Source of the DNA: RFPW01 sp040401595
Lineage (GTDB): Bacteria; Pseudomonadota; Gammaproteobacteria; Burkholderiales; Burkholderiaceae_E
Reading direction: 5' to 3'
Assembly: GCA_040401595.1 (NCBI GenBank)
Contig: JBBAOE010000003.1
Coordinates: 153,817-217,816, forward strand
Length of the DNA: 64,000 nt
The position numbers were made by a program, and so were the translations under genes. Every line of letters begins with the position of its first letter. Positions within the stretch are counted from its first letter, which is position 1. The notes beneath the pieces were generated by a model that did not search any database, was not told the origin of the DNA, and saw nothing but the letters and a program-made list of their open reading frames with translations. Of the stretch, positions 25,805 to 34,747 are shown piece by piece.

Positions 25805-26500
25805 TCAGACCTCCAGCCACTCCTTGCGGATCGCGGCATTGTCCTTGAGATCCTTAGCACTGCCCTCGAAAACGATCTGACCATGGCCCATGACGTAGAG
25901 GCGCTTGCTGATGCGCAGCGCGATCGTGAGCTTTTGTTCGACCAGCAGAATCGAGACGCCTCGCTCGGCGATCCGGGCGAGTAGTTCGCCAACGAGTTCG
26001 ACCATTTTGGGCGCTAACCCCTCGGTCGGCTCGTCGATCATGACCAGGTCCGGGTCGCCCATCAACGTCCGGCACATCGTCAACATCTGCTGTTCGCCAC
26101 CCGACAGCACGCCACCCGGTGTCTCGGCCCGTTCACGCAGCCGGGGGAACAGGTTGAACATGTCCTCCATATTCCAGCGCTTGGACGGCGTTGTCGATTT
26201 CATCCCGAGGATCAGGTTTTCACGAACAGTGAGACGGGGAAAGATGTCCCGGTTCTCAGGGACGTAACCCAGCCCCGCACGGGCAATTTCGTGGGGCTTG
26301 AGGCCGCTGATTTCCTGGCCCTTAAATCGGATGGATCCCTGCCGGGTGACGTCACCCATGATTGCCTTGATCGTGGTCGAGCGCCCCACGCCGTTGCGAC
26401 CGAGCAGGGAGACGATTTCGCCACTGCCAACGTGAAAGTCAACGCCGCGCAGGATATGACTTTTGCCGTACCAGGCATTCAGACCGTGAACTTCAAGCAT
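25805..26500 (-). CDS. livF: Branched-chain-type ABC importer ATPase, LivF-like
   Basis: 231 residues. Signature motif LSGGEQQML and Walker B LVMIDEPTEGLAP are standard for LivF. The Walker A motif reads GRNGVGRST: the usual Lys is Arg40, confirmed in the DNA as codon CGC. That Lys contacts the nucleotide phosphates, so activity may depend on the second ATPase. It is the last gene of the transporter operon, 38 bases after livG. Confidence 0.9.
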   Translation of the reverse strand: MLEVHGLNAWYGKSHILRGVDFHVGSGEIVSLLGRNGVGRSTTIKAIMGDVTRQGSIRFKGQEISGLKPHEIARAGLGYVPENRDIFPRLTVRENLILGMKSTTPSKRWNMEDMFNLFPRLRERAETPGGVLSGGEQQMLTMCRTLMGDPDLVMIDEPTEGLAPKMVELVGELLARIAERGVSILLVEQKLTIALRISKRLYVMGHGQIVFEGSAKDLKDNAAIRKEWLEV

Positions 26501-26538
26501 GGTGAGGGGGCAGGTCAGGGGCTGCAGGGCGAGGCATC

Positions 26539-27303
26539 TTATTCATCCGCATGTTCTGCGGTTCCAAGATACGCCTCCTGAACCGCAGCGTTGGATCGGA
26601 TCCGCTCGGGGGTGTCGGTCGCAATCACTTGTCCATAGACCAGGACCGAGATCCGGTCAGCCAGGTCAAACACAACCCCCATATCGTGTTCGACGATGAT
26701 GAGTGTCTTGCCCTCACTCACTTTACGGATCAGATCGACCGCGTAGTCGGTCTCCGAATGACTCATGCCCGCGGTCGGTTCGTCGAGCATGATCACATCA
26801 GCACCACCCGCGATCGTGATGCCGATCTCCAGTGAACGTTGTTCCGCATAAGAGAGAAGCCCGGCGGGAATATCCCGGCGCGCCGTCAGGTTGATCTGCT
26901 CGAGAATTTCTTCGGCGCGCTCGCGGGCATCGCGCAGTCGTTCGATACCTTGCCAGAAGGAATATCGATAGCCGAGCGACCACAGGACACCGCAGCGAAC
27001 GTTCTCAAACACGCTCAGGCGCGGGAAGATGTTGGTGACCTGAAAACTGCGTGAAAGGCCGCGGCGATTGATTTCGAAGGGCGCCAGCCCCGTGATCTCT
27101 TCGCCTTTGAGCCATATGTGGCCCGAGCTCAGCGGGAAGCGTCCGCTGATGAGATGAAAGAGCGTGGATTTTCCGGCCCCGTTCGGGCCAATGATGGCGT
27201 GTCGCTCGCCTTGTCGTACTGCAAGTTCGACGCCCCGGATGATCGGAGTGACGCCAAAGCTTTTGTGAAGATCAACGAGTTTCAGGGCGGGTGCGTTCGT
27301 CAT
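26539..27303 (-). CDS. livG: Branched-chain-type ABC importer ATPase, LivG-like
   Basis: 254 residues. Walker A is GPNGAGKST, Walker B is VIMLDEPTAGMS, and the signature is the LivG-type variant LSYAEQRSLEI. The ATG at 27303 follows the livM stop by 2 bases (TGATCATG), indicating translational coupling. Unlike its partner LivF it keeps the Walker A lysine. Confidence 0.92.
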   Translation of the reverse strand: MTNAPALKLVDLHKSFGVTPIIRGVELAVRQGERHAIIGPNGAGKSTLFHLISGRFPLSSGHIWLKGEEITGLAPFEINRRGLSRSFQVTNIFPRLSVFENVRCGVLWSLGYRYSFWQGIERLRDARERAEEILEQINLTARRDIPAGLLSYAEQRSLEIGITIAGGADVIMLDEPTAGMSHSETDYAVDLIRKVSEGKTLIIVEHDMGVVFDLADRISVLVYGQVIATDTPERIRSNAAVQEAYLGTAEHADE

Positions 27304-27305
27304 GA

Positions 27306-28658
27306 TCAACGGACCCCAGCAGTGATCGTTGAACGGCTGTTTGAAGTCGACCCGTCGACATTCGCCGTGGCCGGAGGTTTGGGCTTGGCGTCATCGGGCA
27401 CAGAACGCTCACCGACAGTGGCCTCGGTCCACGCCGTCGCCACGATAGGCCAGGTGCGCCGAAACGCAAGGTAGCTGACCACAATTAGCGCAGCGATCAA
27501 ACCCCAGGCCGTCGGTGAATCCGCTTCATACGAGAAGCCAAGGAGGCGCATCTGCATCCCCTCGGCTGATTTGACGAGAACGTGATGACTCGTTTCAATG
27601 AAGAAAATGATCCCGGCGAAGAGGCTGAGCCCCGGAACGGCAGCGAATCCATACGCCGGGACCAGCCTGGTCAAGCCCTGTCGCGTGGCAACCTGGCGAT
27701 GCATGAGCAGGAGTCCTGCGAGCCCGCCAGGGGCATACATCACCATCAGAACGAAGAGCATGCCCAGGTAGAGCAACCAGGCGCCGGTGATGTCCGACAG
27801 TGACTGCATGGCGGTCAGCAGGATGGCGCCCAGGATGGGCCCGATGAAGAATCCGGTTCCGCCAATAAAGGTCATCAGCAGAACGAATCCCGAAGGACCA
27901 GCACCGACGACCCCAGACGTGACGATTTCGTAATGGATGGCGGCGAGTCCGCCGGCAATCCCGGCAAAGAAACCCGCAATACAGAACGCCAGGAAACGAA
28001 CCATGTGGGTGCTGTAGCCCACAAACTCAGCGCGCTCCGGATTGTCGCGTACTGCGTTGCAGATCTGTCCGAGCGGGGTTCGGGTGAACGCGTACATGAG
28101 CCCTGAGCAAATCAGACACCAGACTCCGATCAGGTAGTAGACCTGGATCTGGGGGCCGTAGGTCAATCCAAAGAGTTGCAGGGTCGAGGTTCGGCTGGTT
28201 GAGATGCCGCCCTCGCCGCCGAAGAAGCCACGCAGGATGAGCGAACAGGCGGCAACCAGTTCGCCGATCCCGAGCGAAATCATCGAAAACGCAGTACCAG
28301 CGCGCTTGGTCGATACCCAGCCCAGGGGCGCTGCGAACAGCAGACCGGCGATCCCGCCGACCAGGGGAACCAGGGGGAGAGGAATCGGGAGTTTGTTGGC
28401 AGCGATGATGTTGAGCGCATGCGCGGTGATAAATCCCCCCAGCCCGTAATACACCGCGTGACCAAAGGAGAGGATCCCGGTTTGACCGAGGAGGATGTTG
28501 TACGAGAGCGCGAAGATGATCGCGAATCCGATCAGGCTCATGATCGAAATTGCTGCACCACTCGAGAAGACGTGGGGCAGAATGAGGATCATTGCGATCC
28601 CACCAAGCCAGGGCAGGGCACGGGTCATGACGCTCACCAATCCATCCTCATGTGTCAC
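27306..28658 (-). CDS. livM: Branched-chain-type ABC importer permease, LivM-like
   Basis: 450 residues, longer than the usual ~320-350. About eight membrane helices in the first 330 residues carry the family segment LLGQTGILSFGHAVYYGLGGF. Two more hydrophobic stretches (about 345-365 and 390-405) and a soluble Pro/Thr/Ser-rich tail follow, which is an unusual C-terminal extension. The ATG at 28658 overlaps the end of livH by 11 bases; the ATG at 28628 (MTRALPWLGG) is an equally plausible start. Confidence 0.88.
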   Translation of the reverse strand: MTHEDGLVSVMTRALPWLGGIAMILILPHVFSSGAAISIMSLIGFAIIFALSYNILLGQTGILSFGHAVYYGLGGFITAHALNIIAANKLPIPLPLVPLVGGIAGLLFAAPLGWVSTKRAGTAFSMISLGIGELVAACSLILRGFFGGEGGISTSRTSTLQLFGLTYGPQIQVYYLIGVWCLICSGLMYAFTRTPLGQICNAVRDNPERAEFVGYSTHMVRFLAFCIAGFFAGIAGGLAAIHYEIVTSGVVGAGPSGFVLLMTFIGGTGFFIGPILGAILLTAMQSLSDITGAWLLYLGMLFVLMVMYAPGGLAGLLLMHRQVATRQGLTRLVPAYGFAAVPGLSLFAGIIFFIETSHHVLVKSAEGMQMRLLGFSYEADSPTAWGLIAALIVVSYLAFRRTWPIVATAWTEATVGERSVPDDAKPKPPATANVDGSTSNSRSTITAGVR

Positions 28659-29598
28659 GGTTCCCCATGAGGCCCTGTGGTCGGAACATCAGGACCAGGA
28701 CCAGCAAGAGATAGGGGATGATCGGCGCGACCTGCGCGATCGTGGCCATCCACAGATCCCCAGCGAATGAATTTGGATCGAGTTTGATGCCGAAAAGTGC
28801 GGTGACGTCTGCGATCGAAACGTTAATCGCAACCGCAAAGGTCTGGATCAGCCCGATGGCAAGTGACGCGATGAATGCCCCTAGGAGCGACCCAAGTCCA
28901 CCGACGACGACGACCACGAAGAGGATAGGCCCGAGCGAGGCGGCCATCGCGGGCTGCGTGACGAGTGCCGGCCCAGCGATGACCCCGGCTAGGGCGGCCA
29001 ATCCGCAGCCAAAGCCAAACACCATCATGAAAATCAGCGGGACGTTGTGCCCGAGCATTCCGACTGTATTGGGATGCGAAAGGGCAGCCTGGATGATCAG
29101 ACCAACGCGGGTTTTGGTGAGCAGGGTCAAGAGCGCCACAAAGGTCGCTACCGACACCACCAACATAAACATCTTGAAGGCCGGGAAGGTCGTTTCAAAC
29201 AGTGTGAACGCCGGGAAGTTCAGGAGTTCGGGGACCCGATAGTCGACGGCCACCTTCCCCCAGATCATCTGCACCCCTTCCTCGATGATAAAGGCGAGGC
29301 CAAACGTAAAGAGGAGTTCCGCGACATGGCCAAATTTGTGCACGGTGCGAAGGCCGAACCGCTCAACCAACGCACCGATAAAGCCAACGAGGATGGGCGC
29401 CAGGACCAGACCTGGCCAATAGCCAACGTAACGGCTGATCTGGTAGCCGAAGTAGGCGCCGAGCATGTAGAAGCTCGCGTGGGCAAAATTCAGCACGCCC
29501 ATCATGCTGAAAATGAGCGTCAATCCGCTCGCCAGCAGAAACAGTAGCATGCCGTAAAGCAGTCCGTTCAGGCTGGAAAAGATAACGAGTTCGAGCAC
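28648..29598 (-). CDS. livH: Branched-chain-type ABC importer permease, LivH-like
   Basis: 316 residues, all membrane helices, with the family motifs NGLLYGMLLFLLASGLTLIF and MGVLNFAHASFYMLGAY. The start is a GTG at 29598. It follows the binding-protein gene by 100 bases that contain a strong hairpin, and overlaps livM. Confidence 0.9.
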   Translation of the reverse strand: MLELVIFSSLNGLLYGMLLFLLASGLTLIFSMMGVLNFAHASFYMLGAYFGYQISRYVGYWPGLVLAPILVGFIGALVERFGLRTVHKFGHVAELLFTFGLAFIIEEGVQMIWGKVAVDYRVPELLNFPAFTLFETTFPAFKMFMLVVSVATFVALLTLLTKTRVGLIIQAALSHPNTVGMLGHNVPLIFMMVFGFGCGLAALAGVIAGPALVTQPAMAASLGPILFVVVVVGGLGSLLGAFIASLAIGLIQTFAVAINVSIADVTALFGIKLDPNSFAGDLWMATIAQVAPIIPYLLLVLVLMFRPQGLMGNRDT

Positions 29599-29645
29599 GG
29601 GGCGGTCGCTTCAGTCAGCGGAATAGATGGTTGCGGCGGGAGCGG

Positions 29646-29665
29646 GATCCTGAGTCTTCAGGATC
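29646..29665 (-). promoter_or_regulatory. Hairpin between the binding-protein gene and livH
   Basis: Perfect 8-base arms GATCCTGA and TCAGGATC enclose a four-base loop between the binding-protein stop (29699) and the livH start (29598). There is no T run, so it is more like an mRNA-stabilising or attenuating element than a terminator. Such hairpins often raise binding-protein levels over the permeases. Confidence 0.55.
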
Positions 29666-29698
29666 ACCACCCCATTCCGCAGGAACCGACGGCTTCGA

Positions 29699-30940
29699 TC
29701 AGGTCGGAGCCTTCATCTGGCAAGTCGTGGGGATGACCGTATCAGCTGCTGGAATCGTACCAACAGTCTTCCAGCCCCAGCCGGTTCTCTCTTCGTCTTC
29801 CTTCGTACCCGAACCGAACGAAGCGATGTACATGTCCTGGAACACAGAATGATCGGTGGGACGCATAAAGATCTCAGCGCCAAGCACATTCTTGAACTTC
29901 ATGGAATGAAGCGCAGCGGCAACTGCTTTGGGCTCTGACGATTTGGCCTGATTGATCGCTAAAGCAAACATCTCCATTTGGTTCTTCAGCCGCAGGTACC
30001 ACCAGCGCTGGCCATTAGGACCGCCGTATTTCTTCAGGAACGCTTCCTCAAAGAGGTCCATTTCGGCCGATGGCACGTTGGAGTGCCATTCGGTGATCGC
30101 GAACACGCGATGATCAAGACCCGTTTGCTTAACGGCCGTCGGGCCGCCCGCGCCACCTGCGTAGTAGGTATACCAGTTGACCTGAAGGCCTGCATCGGCT
30201 GAGGCTTTAAGGAGGAGTGCGAAGTCGCTGCCCCAGTTGCCGGTGATCACCGAATCGGCGCCCGATGCCTTGATCTTGGCGATGTAGGGCGAGAAGTCGG
30301 TGACTTTGGCGAGTGGATGCAATTCATCGCCCACGATTTGAATATCGGGACGTTTTGCACCAAGCATTTCGCGCGCTGCTTTTCTGACTGACTGACCAAA
30401 TGCGTAGTCCTGGCCGATGATGTAAACCTTCTTGATGTCGGACTTACCCTTCATGAAGTTGGTCAGCGCGGCCATCTTGATGTCGGAGTTGGCGTCCCAA
30501 CGGTAATGCCAGTAGCTGCACTTTTCGTTGGTCAGCGAGGGGTCGACCGCCGCGTAATTAAAAAACAGAACCTCTTTGCCGGGATTGCGTTCGTTATATT
30601 TCGTGACAAAATCCGAGATGGCGATCGCTGCGCCCGAGCCGTTGCCTTGGGTGATGTAGCGGATGCCGGCATCGATGGCCTTCTGGACCTGGACCAGACT
30701 CTCCTGCGGCGTACCCTTGTTGTCGTAACCAACCGCTTCGAGCTTCTGACCGCCAAGCACGCCGCCCTTGGCGTTGATGGTTTCGATCAAGAACTGCAGT
30801 TGCTTGAGGCCGTGCTCTCCAACGGCCGCCTGCAGACCCGACAAGGGGTCAACGTAGGCAATCTTGACCTGAGCTTGCGCGTTGAACGCAGCCGCGATCA
30901 TCGCGGCGCCAATCGCGACGCTGCGCACGAATTGTTTCAT
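29699..30940 (-). CDS. Periplasmic substrate-binding protein of the Liv-type ABC importer
   Basis: 413 residues. A signal peptide ends at AFNAQAQ (cleavage after about residue 24). The mature part opens VKIAYVDPLSGLQAAVGEHG, typical of the leucine/amide-binding Peripla_BP_6 family, and has QGNGSGAAIAISDF and IITGNWG-like segments. GGAGACAACA lies directly before the ATG. It is the first gene of the five-gene transporter operon. The ligand could be a branched-chain or aromatic acid; the neighbouring acyl-CoA genes favour a carboxylic acid, but this is inference. Confidence 0.9.
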   Translation of the reverse strand: MKQFVRSVAIGAAMIAAAFNAQAQVKIAYVDPLSGLQAAVGEHGLKQLQFLIETINAKGGVLGGQKLEAVGYDNKGTPQESLVQVQKAIDAGIRYITQGNGSGAAIAISDFVTKYNERNPGKEVLFFNYAAVDPSLTNEKCSYWHYRWDANSDIKMAALTNFMKGKSDIKKVYIIGQDYAFGQSVRKAAREMLGAKRPDIQIVGDELHPLAKVTDFSPYIAKIKASGADSVITGNWGSDFALLLKASADAGLQVNWYTYYAGGAGGPTAVKQTGLDHRVFAITEWHSNVPSAEMDLFEEAFLKKYGGPNGQRWWYLRLKNQMEMFALAINQAKSSEPKAVAAALHSMKFKNVLGAEIFMRPTDHSVFQDMYIASFGSGTKEDEERTGWGWKTVGTIPAADTVIPTTCQMKAPT

Positions 30941-31159
30941 TGTTGTCTCCGAAGTTGATACGCACCTAGGGTGCTACATGTGGCGGTGAAAATCCGGCCA
31001 CGCTTAGAGTTCATGCTAGACGTAAAAAATAGCAAGAGCAACCCATGGGACAGAGAACGCGCCTCGGGGAATCCCCAGTGTCAGGAATTCAATCTTCGTC
31101 GGAGCGATCATCAACGCCCTCAAATGGCGGGGCGCGCCAGATCGTCCGAGCAGGCGGCA

Positions 31160-32500
31160 TCAGCGACTGAACATGATTTCCATTTCTCGACGAATCCCGT
31201 AAGCCCGGGTCGTGGTGTCCATGGCGACATCATCCCAGCATAGGCTTTGCCCTTTTCGCACGGGACGCACGACCTTGATCTGATGCGCCAGACCCAGAGG
31301 CAGGCCGCCCATCGCCAGCGAGGTGCTTGCTGGCAACAACTTGCCCCAGACCGTATAGCCACCTTCGCCGTCCAGCAACTCCCCCGCCTGGAGATCGCGC
31401 TTGGCGGTAGCCACCACATCGGCATTCCAGCAGGTCGCAACCCCGGTGGGTTCGCGTCGTAACATGACCGAGGCGACCGATTGACCGACTTCCAGGCCAA
31501 TCAGGTGCCAGCGCTTATAGAGGGTAAAATATCGTCCGCTCGGGTCTGTGTGCGCGTTGTATTCCTCGAAGCAATTGCGTACGTAGTCCGTCTCGCCCTC
31601 GACGGTGACCCAGACGCCCATCCGAATGTCGTATGGAATCTTTCGACCATCGGCCTCGAGCGAAGAAATGACCTCAACCATGCCCTTGCGCTCAAGCACA
31701 CCGCCCTCTTCGCGAGGTCGGGTGACAAATGGAATGTCCTCAACGCTGGCGGGCGGGTAGAGCAAACCATTGCTCGGTACCGTGAGACCGGTGGCATTGG
31801 CCACCGCCGTACTTTCGATCGAAGGTTTTGAGCCGTCCAGAAAGCTGTTGAACATCTTTGGATTCAAGCCACCGCGCTGAGCCTGTTCGGGCGTCAGGCC
31901 GTAATTGCCCCAGACGGTATCGGGGGTTGACTCGGAAAAATGGGGTAACCACTTGTGACCGCGTCCGGCTGCCACCACCAGAAACCCGCAGGTTCTGGCC
32001 CAATCGACGAGATCGCAGATCAAGGCCGGTTGGTCGCCGAAGGCGAGTGAGTACAGCACGCCAGACTCGCTGGCCCGACGGGCCAGCAGCGGACCGCAGA
32101 AGGCATCAGCTTCTACAGTCACATTGACCACATGCTTGCCATGCTCAAAAGCCATCAGGCAGTGGTCGACCGCGTGAACCGGTGAGCCTGTGCATTCCAC
32201 AATGACATCGATGGCGGGGTGCTGCACGAGCGAATGCCAGTCCTCGCCGATATGGGTTGTACCGTCGCGAAGCGCTTCATCGAGCGAGCGGGCCTGGCTG
32301 CGCTGCGGCTCCCAACCCACCCGGGCCAGGTTGGCGCGGGCCGCATCGGGCGCCAGATCGGCAATACCCACCAGATGAATGCCTGGCGTTCGCGGAATCT
32401 GGGCCAGATACATCGAGCCGAATTTGCCGGCTCCGATCAGCCCAACGCGGATGGGATTGCCCTGGGCAGCGCGCTGCAGAAGTTGGGTGTGCAGGCTCAT
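31160..32500 (-). CDS. NAD(P)-dependent oxidoreductase with C-terminal SAF domain
   Basis: 446 residues. A Rossmann domain opens with VGLIGAGKFGSMYL (about residue 20), as in homoserine-dehydrogenase/Gfo-like enzymes. The C-terminal ~90 residues form a SAF-type beta-clip domain (ATAKRDLQAGELLDGEGGYTVWG). This is a known but poorly characterised family sometimes mislabelled FlgA because of the SAF part. The start at 32500 overlaps nothing and lies 2 bases after the dioxygenase stop (TGATCATG), so the two are translationally coupled. A longer frame to 32602 runs inside the dioxygenase gene. Confidence 0.82.
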   Translation of the reverse strand: MSLHTQLLQRAAQGNPIRVGLIGAGKFGSMYLAQIPRTPGIHLVGIADLAPDAARANLARVGWEPQRSQARSLDEALRDGTTHIGEDWHSLVQHPAIDVIVECTGSPVHAVDHCLMAFEHGKHVVNVTVEADAFCGPLLARRASESGVLYSLAFGDQPALICDLVDWARTCGFLVVAAGRGHKWLPHFSESTPDTVWGNYGLTPEQAQRGGLNPKMFNSFLDGSKPSIESTAVANATGLTVPSNGLLYPPASVEDIPFVTRPREEGGVLERKGMVEVISSLEADGRKIPYDIRMGVWVTVEGETDYVRNCFEEYNAHTDPSGRYFTLYKRWHLIGLEVGQSVASVMLRREPTGVATCWNADVVATAKRDLQAGELLDGEGGYTVWGKLLPASTSLAMGGLPLGLAHQIKVVRPVRKGQSLCWDDVAMDTTTRAYGIRREMEIMFSR

Positions 32501-32502
32501 GA

Positions 32503-33375
32503 TCAGGCGGTCACCGTGATTTCGTCGAGTGAGGTTTCCAGGGCGCTTTGCGGCATGCCGTCCTTCCAGGGGAGATCGACGGGATAGGGCCGGGTCAGGC
32601 AATCATCGGGCAGACATTCGATCGGGGTGAAGTCCCGGTGCGCGATGTACTCGGGGCGCTTATGGCGTCGGATATGGTTACTGACCGCGCACAGGCTGAG
32701 GTAGACGGCGACCCGGTTGAATGGGCTCAGGTTGCTGCCCGATGCGTGGACCAGACAAGAGTGGAACAGGATCATCGATCCCGCCGGTCCTTTGGGGCTG
32801 ACAATCCCACCGTTCTTGCCACCAGCGCGCTCGACCAACTGGCTGATCAGGGGGTGATCGACCACCCAGAGCGGGTAACTGGTCGTGCTCAAGTCATGGC
32901 TAGCTTCGACGACCCCCTTCTTATGGCTTCCGGGGATGAACATCAGCGGACCATTGTGCTCGGTCACATCGTCCAGAAAAATGGCAACGTTCATCGCCCG
33001 CTCAGTGGGCATCAGATCGTCATTGAGCCAGGTCCCGTAGTCCTGATGCCATTGCCAGACATCGCCTTCGAAGGCCATTTTGCCGTTGATTTTGAACTGG
33101 TGCATGTAGAGAGATTCGCCCAGCAGATCTTCGACCGGCTGCACCATCCGCGGGTGTCGGGCGAGTCTGGCGAAGGGTTCGCTATACAGATGGGCAGCGA
33201 AATTGGTGCGCACCGCATCCTTGCCCTTCTCGCGTACGTTGTACGCCTCCCGACGGGCATAGAGTTCGGGGACTGCATCGATCAGGCCACGGGTCTCCTG
33301 CGCGCTGAACTGTCCGGGAAAGAACAGGTAACCGTCCCGATCAAATTGTTCGAGTTGCTGTTTTGTCAGGTGCAT
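32503..33375 (-). CDS. Phytanoyl-CoA/ectoine-hydroxylase-family Fe(II)/2-oxoglutarate dioxygenase
   Basis: 290 residues. The iron ligands are His110 and Asp112 in WQWHQDYGTW and His210 in LVHASGSN; Arg221 is placed to bind 2-oxoglutarate. The block WHQDYGTWLNDDLMP closely follows the EctD-type signature. No ectABC genes are nearby, so the native substrate may be another small zwitterion or amino acid. Its stop is 2 bases before the SAF-domain oxidoreductase start, suggesting hydroxylation followed by oxidation of the same compound. Confidence 0.85.
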   Translation of the reverse strand: MHLTKQQLEQFDRDGYLFFPGQFSAQETRGLIDAVPELYARREAYNVREKGKDAVRTNFAAHLYSEPFARLARHPRMVQPVEDLLGESLYMHQFKINGKMAFEGDVWQWHQDYGTWLNDDLMPTERAMNVAIFLDDVTEHNGPLMFIPGSHKKGVVEASHDLSTTSYPLWVVDHPLISQLVERAGGKNGGIVSPKGPAGSMILFHSCLVHASGSNLSPFNRVAVYLSLCAVSNHIRRHKRPEYIAHRDFTPIECLPDDCLTRPYPVDLPWKDGMPQSALETSLDEITVTA

Positions 33376-33416
33376 GTGATGCCTCCGAAAATGTCTGATT
33401 GTGAACGGGTGTTTCC

Positions 33417-34058
33417 CTAGAGGCCCAGGGGACTAACGCCGAACAGTTTGAGATGCAGGTAGGCAACGAATCCCACCCAGAGCGCTGTGCCGAGAACGAT
33501 CGCCATGACCGTGCCTCTGACGGTCGCCGGTTTCAGAGCGACATTCGATGCTGGAACCGAGCTTGGACCGGCGGCCGTGTCGATCGTCATCGAAGTCTGA
33601 ATAGCCCCCATGCGGTCGCGCTGGCGCGCCGCCCGGAAGTCAAAAACGGCCCACAGCAGGAAGCTGCCAAACAACAGGACATCTGCGGCCATACCGTTGG
33701 CGAGCAGGTGTGCAACCGACCAGACTTTGACGCTGATCACCATCGGGTGACGCAAGCGCGCTTTGATGTGATTGCCCGGAATGTAGCTCGCAACGAGAAA
33801 GATCATCGCGAAAAGCATCAGCAACGCTGCGACATGTCGGGTTGCAACCGGCGGCACCCAGAGGATCTGGGGGGTCAAGCGCGCGACGCCGTATCCATGG
33901 ATGATCAGAATGAAACCAATCAGAGAGGCGACGGACACGAGGCCTTTGAATTTTTTTTCGCCCAGCCTTGAGATCAGTCCGACACGCCAGTCCTCGGCGA
34001 CGATCCGCAGGGAGTGGGTGCCCAGAAACAGGAGCAGCCCGATCAGAAGTTCAATCAT
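33417..34058 (-). CDS. NnrU family membrane protein
   Basis: 213 residues with about five to six membrane helices. The N-terminal GLLLFLGTHSLRIVAEDWR and the middle segment HVAALLMLFAMIFLVASYIPGNHIKARLRHPM match NnrU, a membrane family linked to nitric oxide/nitrite reduction in some bacteria and related to isoprenylcysteine methyltransferase-like NnrU/MAPEG proteins. No denitrification gene is in the window, so a nitrogen-oxide role is not supported by context. Confidence 0.83.
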   Translation of the reverse strand: MIELLIGLLLFLGTHSLRIVAEDWRVGLISRLGEKKFKGLVSVASLIGFILIIHGYGVARLTPQILWVPPVATRHVAALLMLFAMIFLVASYIPGNHIKARLRHPMVISVKVWSVAHLLANGMAADVLLFGSFLLWAVFDFRAARQRDRMGAIQTSMTIDTAAGPSSVPASNVALKPATVRGTVMAIVLGTALWVGFVAYLHLKLFGVSPLGL

Positions 34059-34097
34059 CGCGGTCGACCGTAAAAAATTGTGGATTTGTGTGTGGGC

Positions 34098-34691
34098 TCA
34101 TGCCAGCGCTTCACGCACGAAATCGAGCCGGTCCTGTCCGAAGTACAAGCGATCGCCCACGAAAAAGCTGGGCGCACCGAAGACGCCTCGCGCCACAGCC
34201 GCCTCGGTGTTTGCCATGAGCGCGTTTTTTACCTCCGGATCGCTCACGAGTGCAACAAAACGGTCTGGATCCGGAAAGAGTGGCTCTAGGACCTGCGCGA
34301 CGACAGCAGGATCGCCCATGTTGGCGCGGTCAATCCACATGGCCTTGAACACGGTGGCCAGATAGGCGTCGAACAGGTCTGGGAGCCGCAGTTGGATCCC
34401 GGCGGCTGCGCGCATCAAGGTCAGCGTATTGATCGGAAAATTCGGATTGTGGGCGAAGGCCACGTTGTAGCGTTTGGCCCAGAGATCCAGGTCCTGAAAC
34501 ATCCACTTCGCTTTCGCCGGAATGAACGCGGGGCTGCTGTTGTTGCTGCCCTTGAACACCCCGCCCAGCAGGATTGGCCGATAGACGATCTGGGCGCCCG
34601 CTTGGTTGGCGATCGCAGGCAGTTGCGTGTAGGCGAGGTAGGTCGTCGGACTGGCGAAATCGAACAGAAATTCAACCGTTTTTTCGTTCAT
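34098..34691 (-). CDS. 2-hydroxychromene-2-carboxylate isomerase / kappa-class GST-like DsbA-fold protein
   Basis: 197 residues. It opens VEFLFDFASPTTYLAYTQLP, the signature of HCCA isomerases, where the Ser of FDFASP activates glutathione. The C-terminal GVFGAPSFFVGDRLYFGQDRLDFV is also diagnostic. The family isomerises hydroxychromene carboxylates in naphthalene-type degradation, but many homologues act on other glutathione conjugates. It stands between NnrU (39 bases) and an SDR. Confidence 0.87.
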   Translation of the reverse strand: MNEKTVEFLFDFASPTTYLAYTQLPAIANQAGAQIVYRPILLGGVFKGSNNSSPAFIPAKAKWMFQDLDLWAKRYNVAFAHNPNFPINTLTLMRAAAGIQLRLPDLFDAYLATVFKAMWIDRANMGDPAVVAQVLEPLFPDPDRFVALVSDPEVKNALMANTEAAVARGVFGAPSFFVGDRLYFGQDRLDFVREALA

Positions 34692-34747
34692 GATGAATCC
34701 GGATCTTGATGGCGATGATGAAGTTCAGTTTGGACGGTCTGATGTGC

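Noticed and set aside
31160..32500. Flagellar protein FlgA
   Set aside because: Only the SAF domain is shared; the N-terminal half is an NAD(P) oxidoreductase and no flagellar genes are near.
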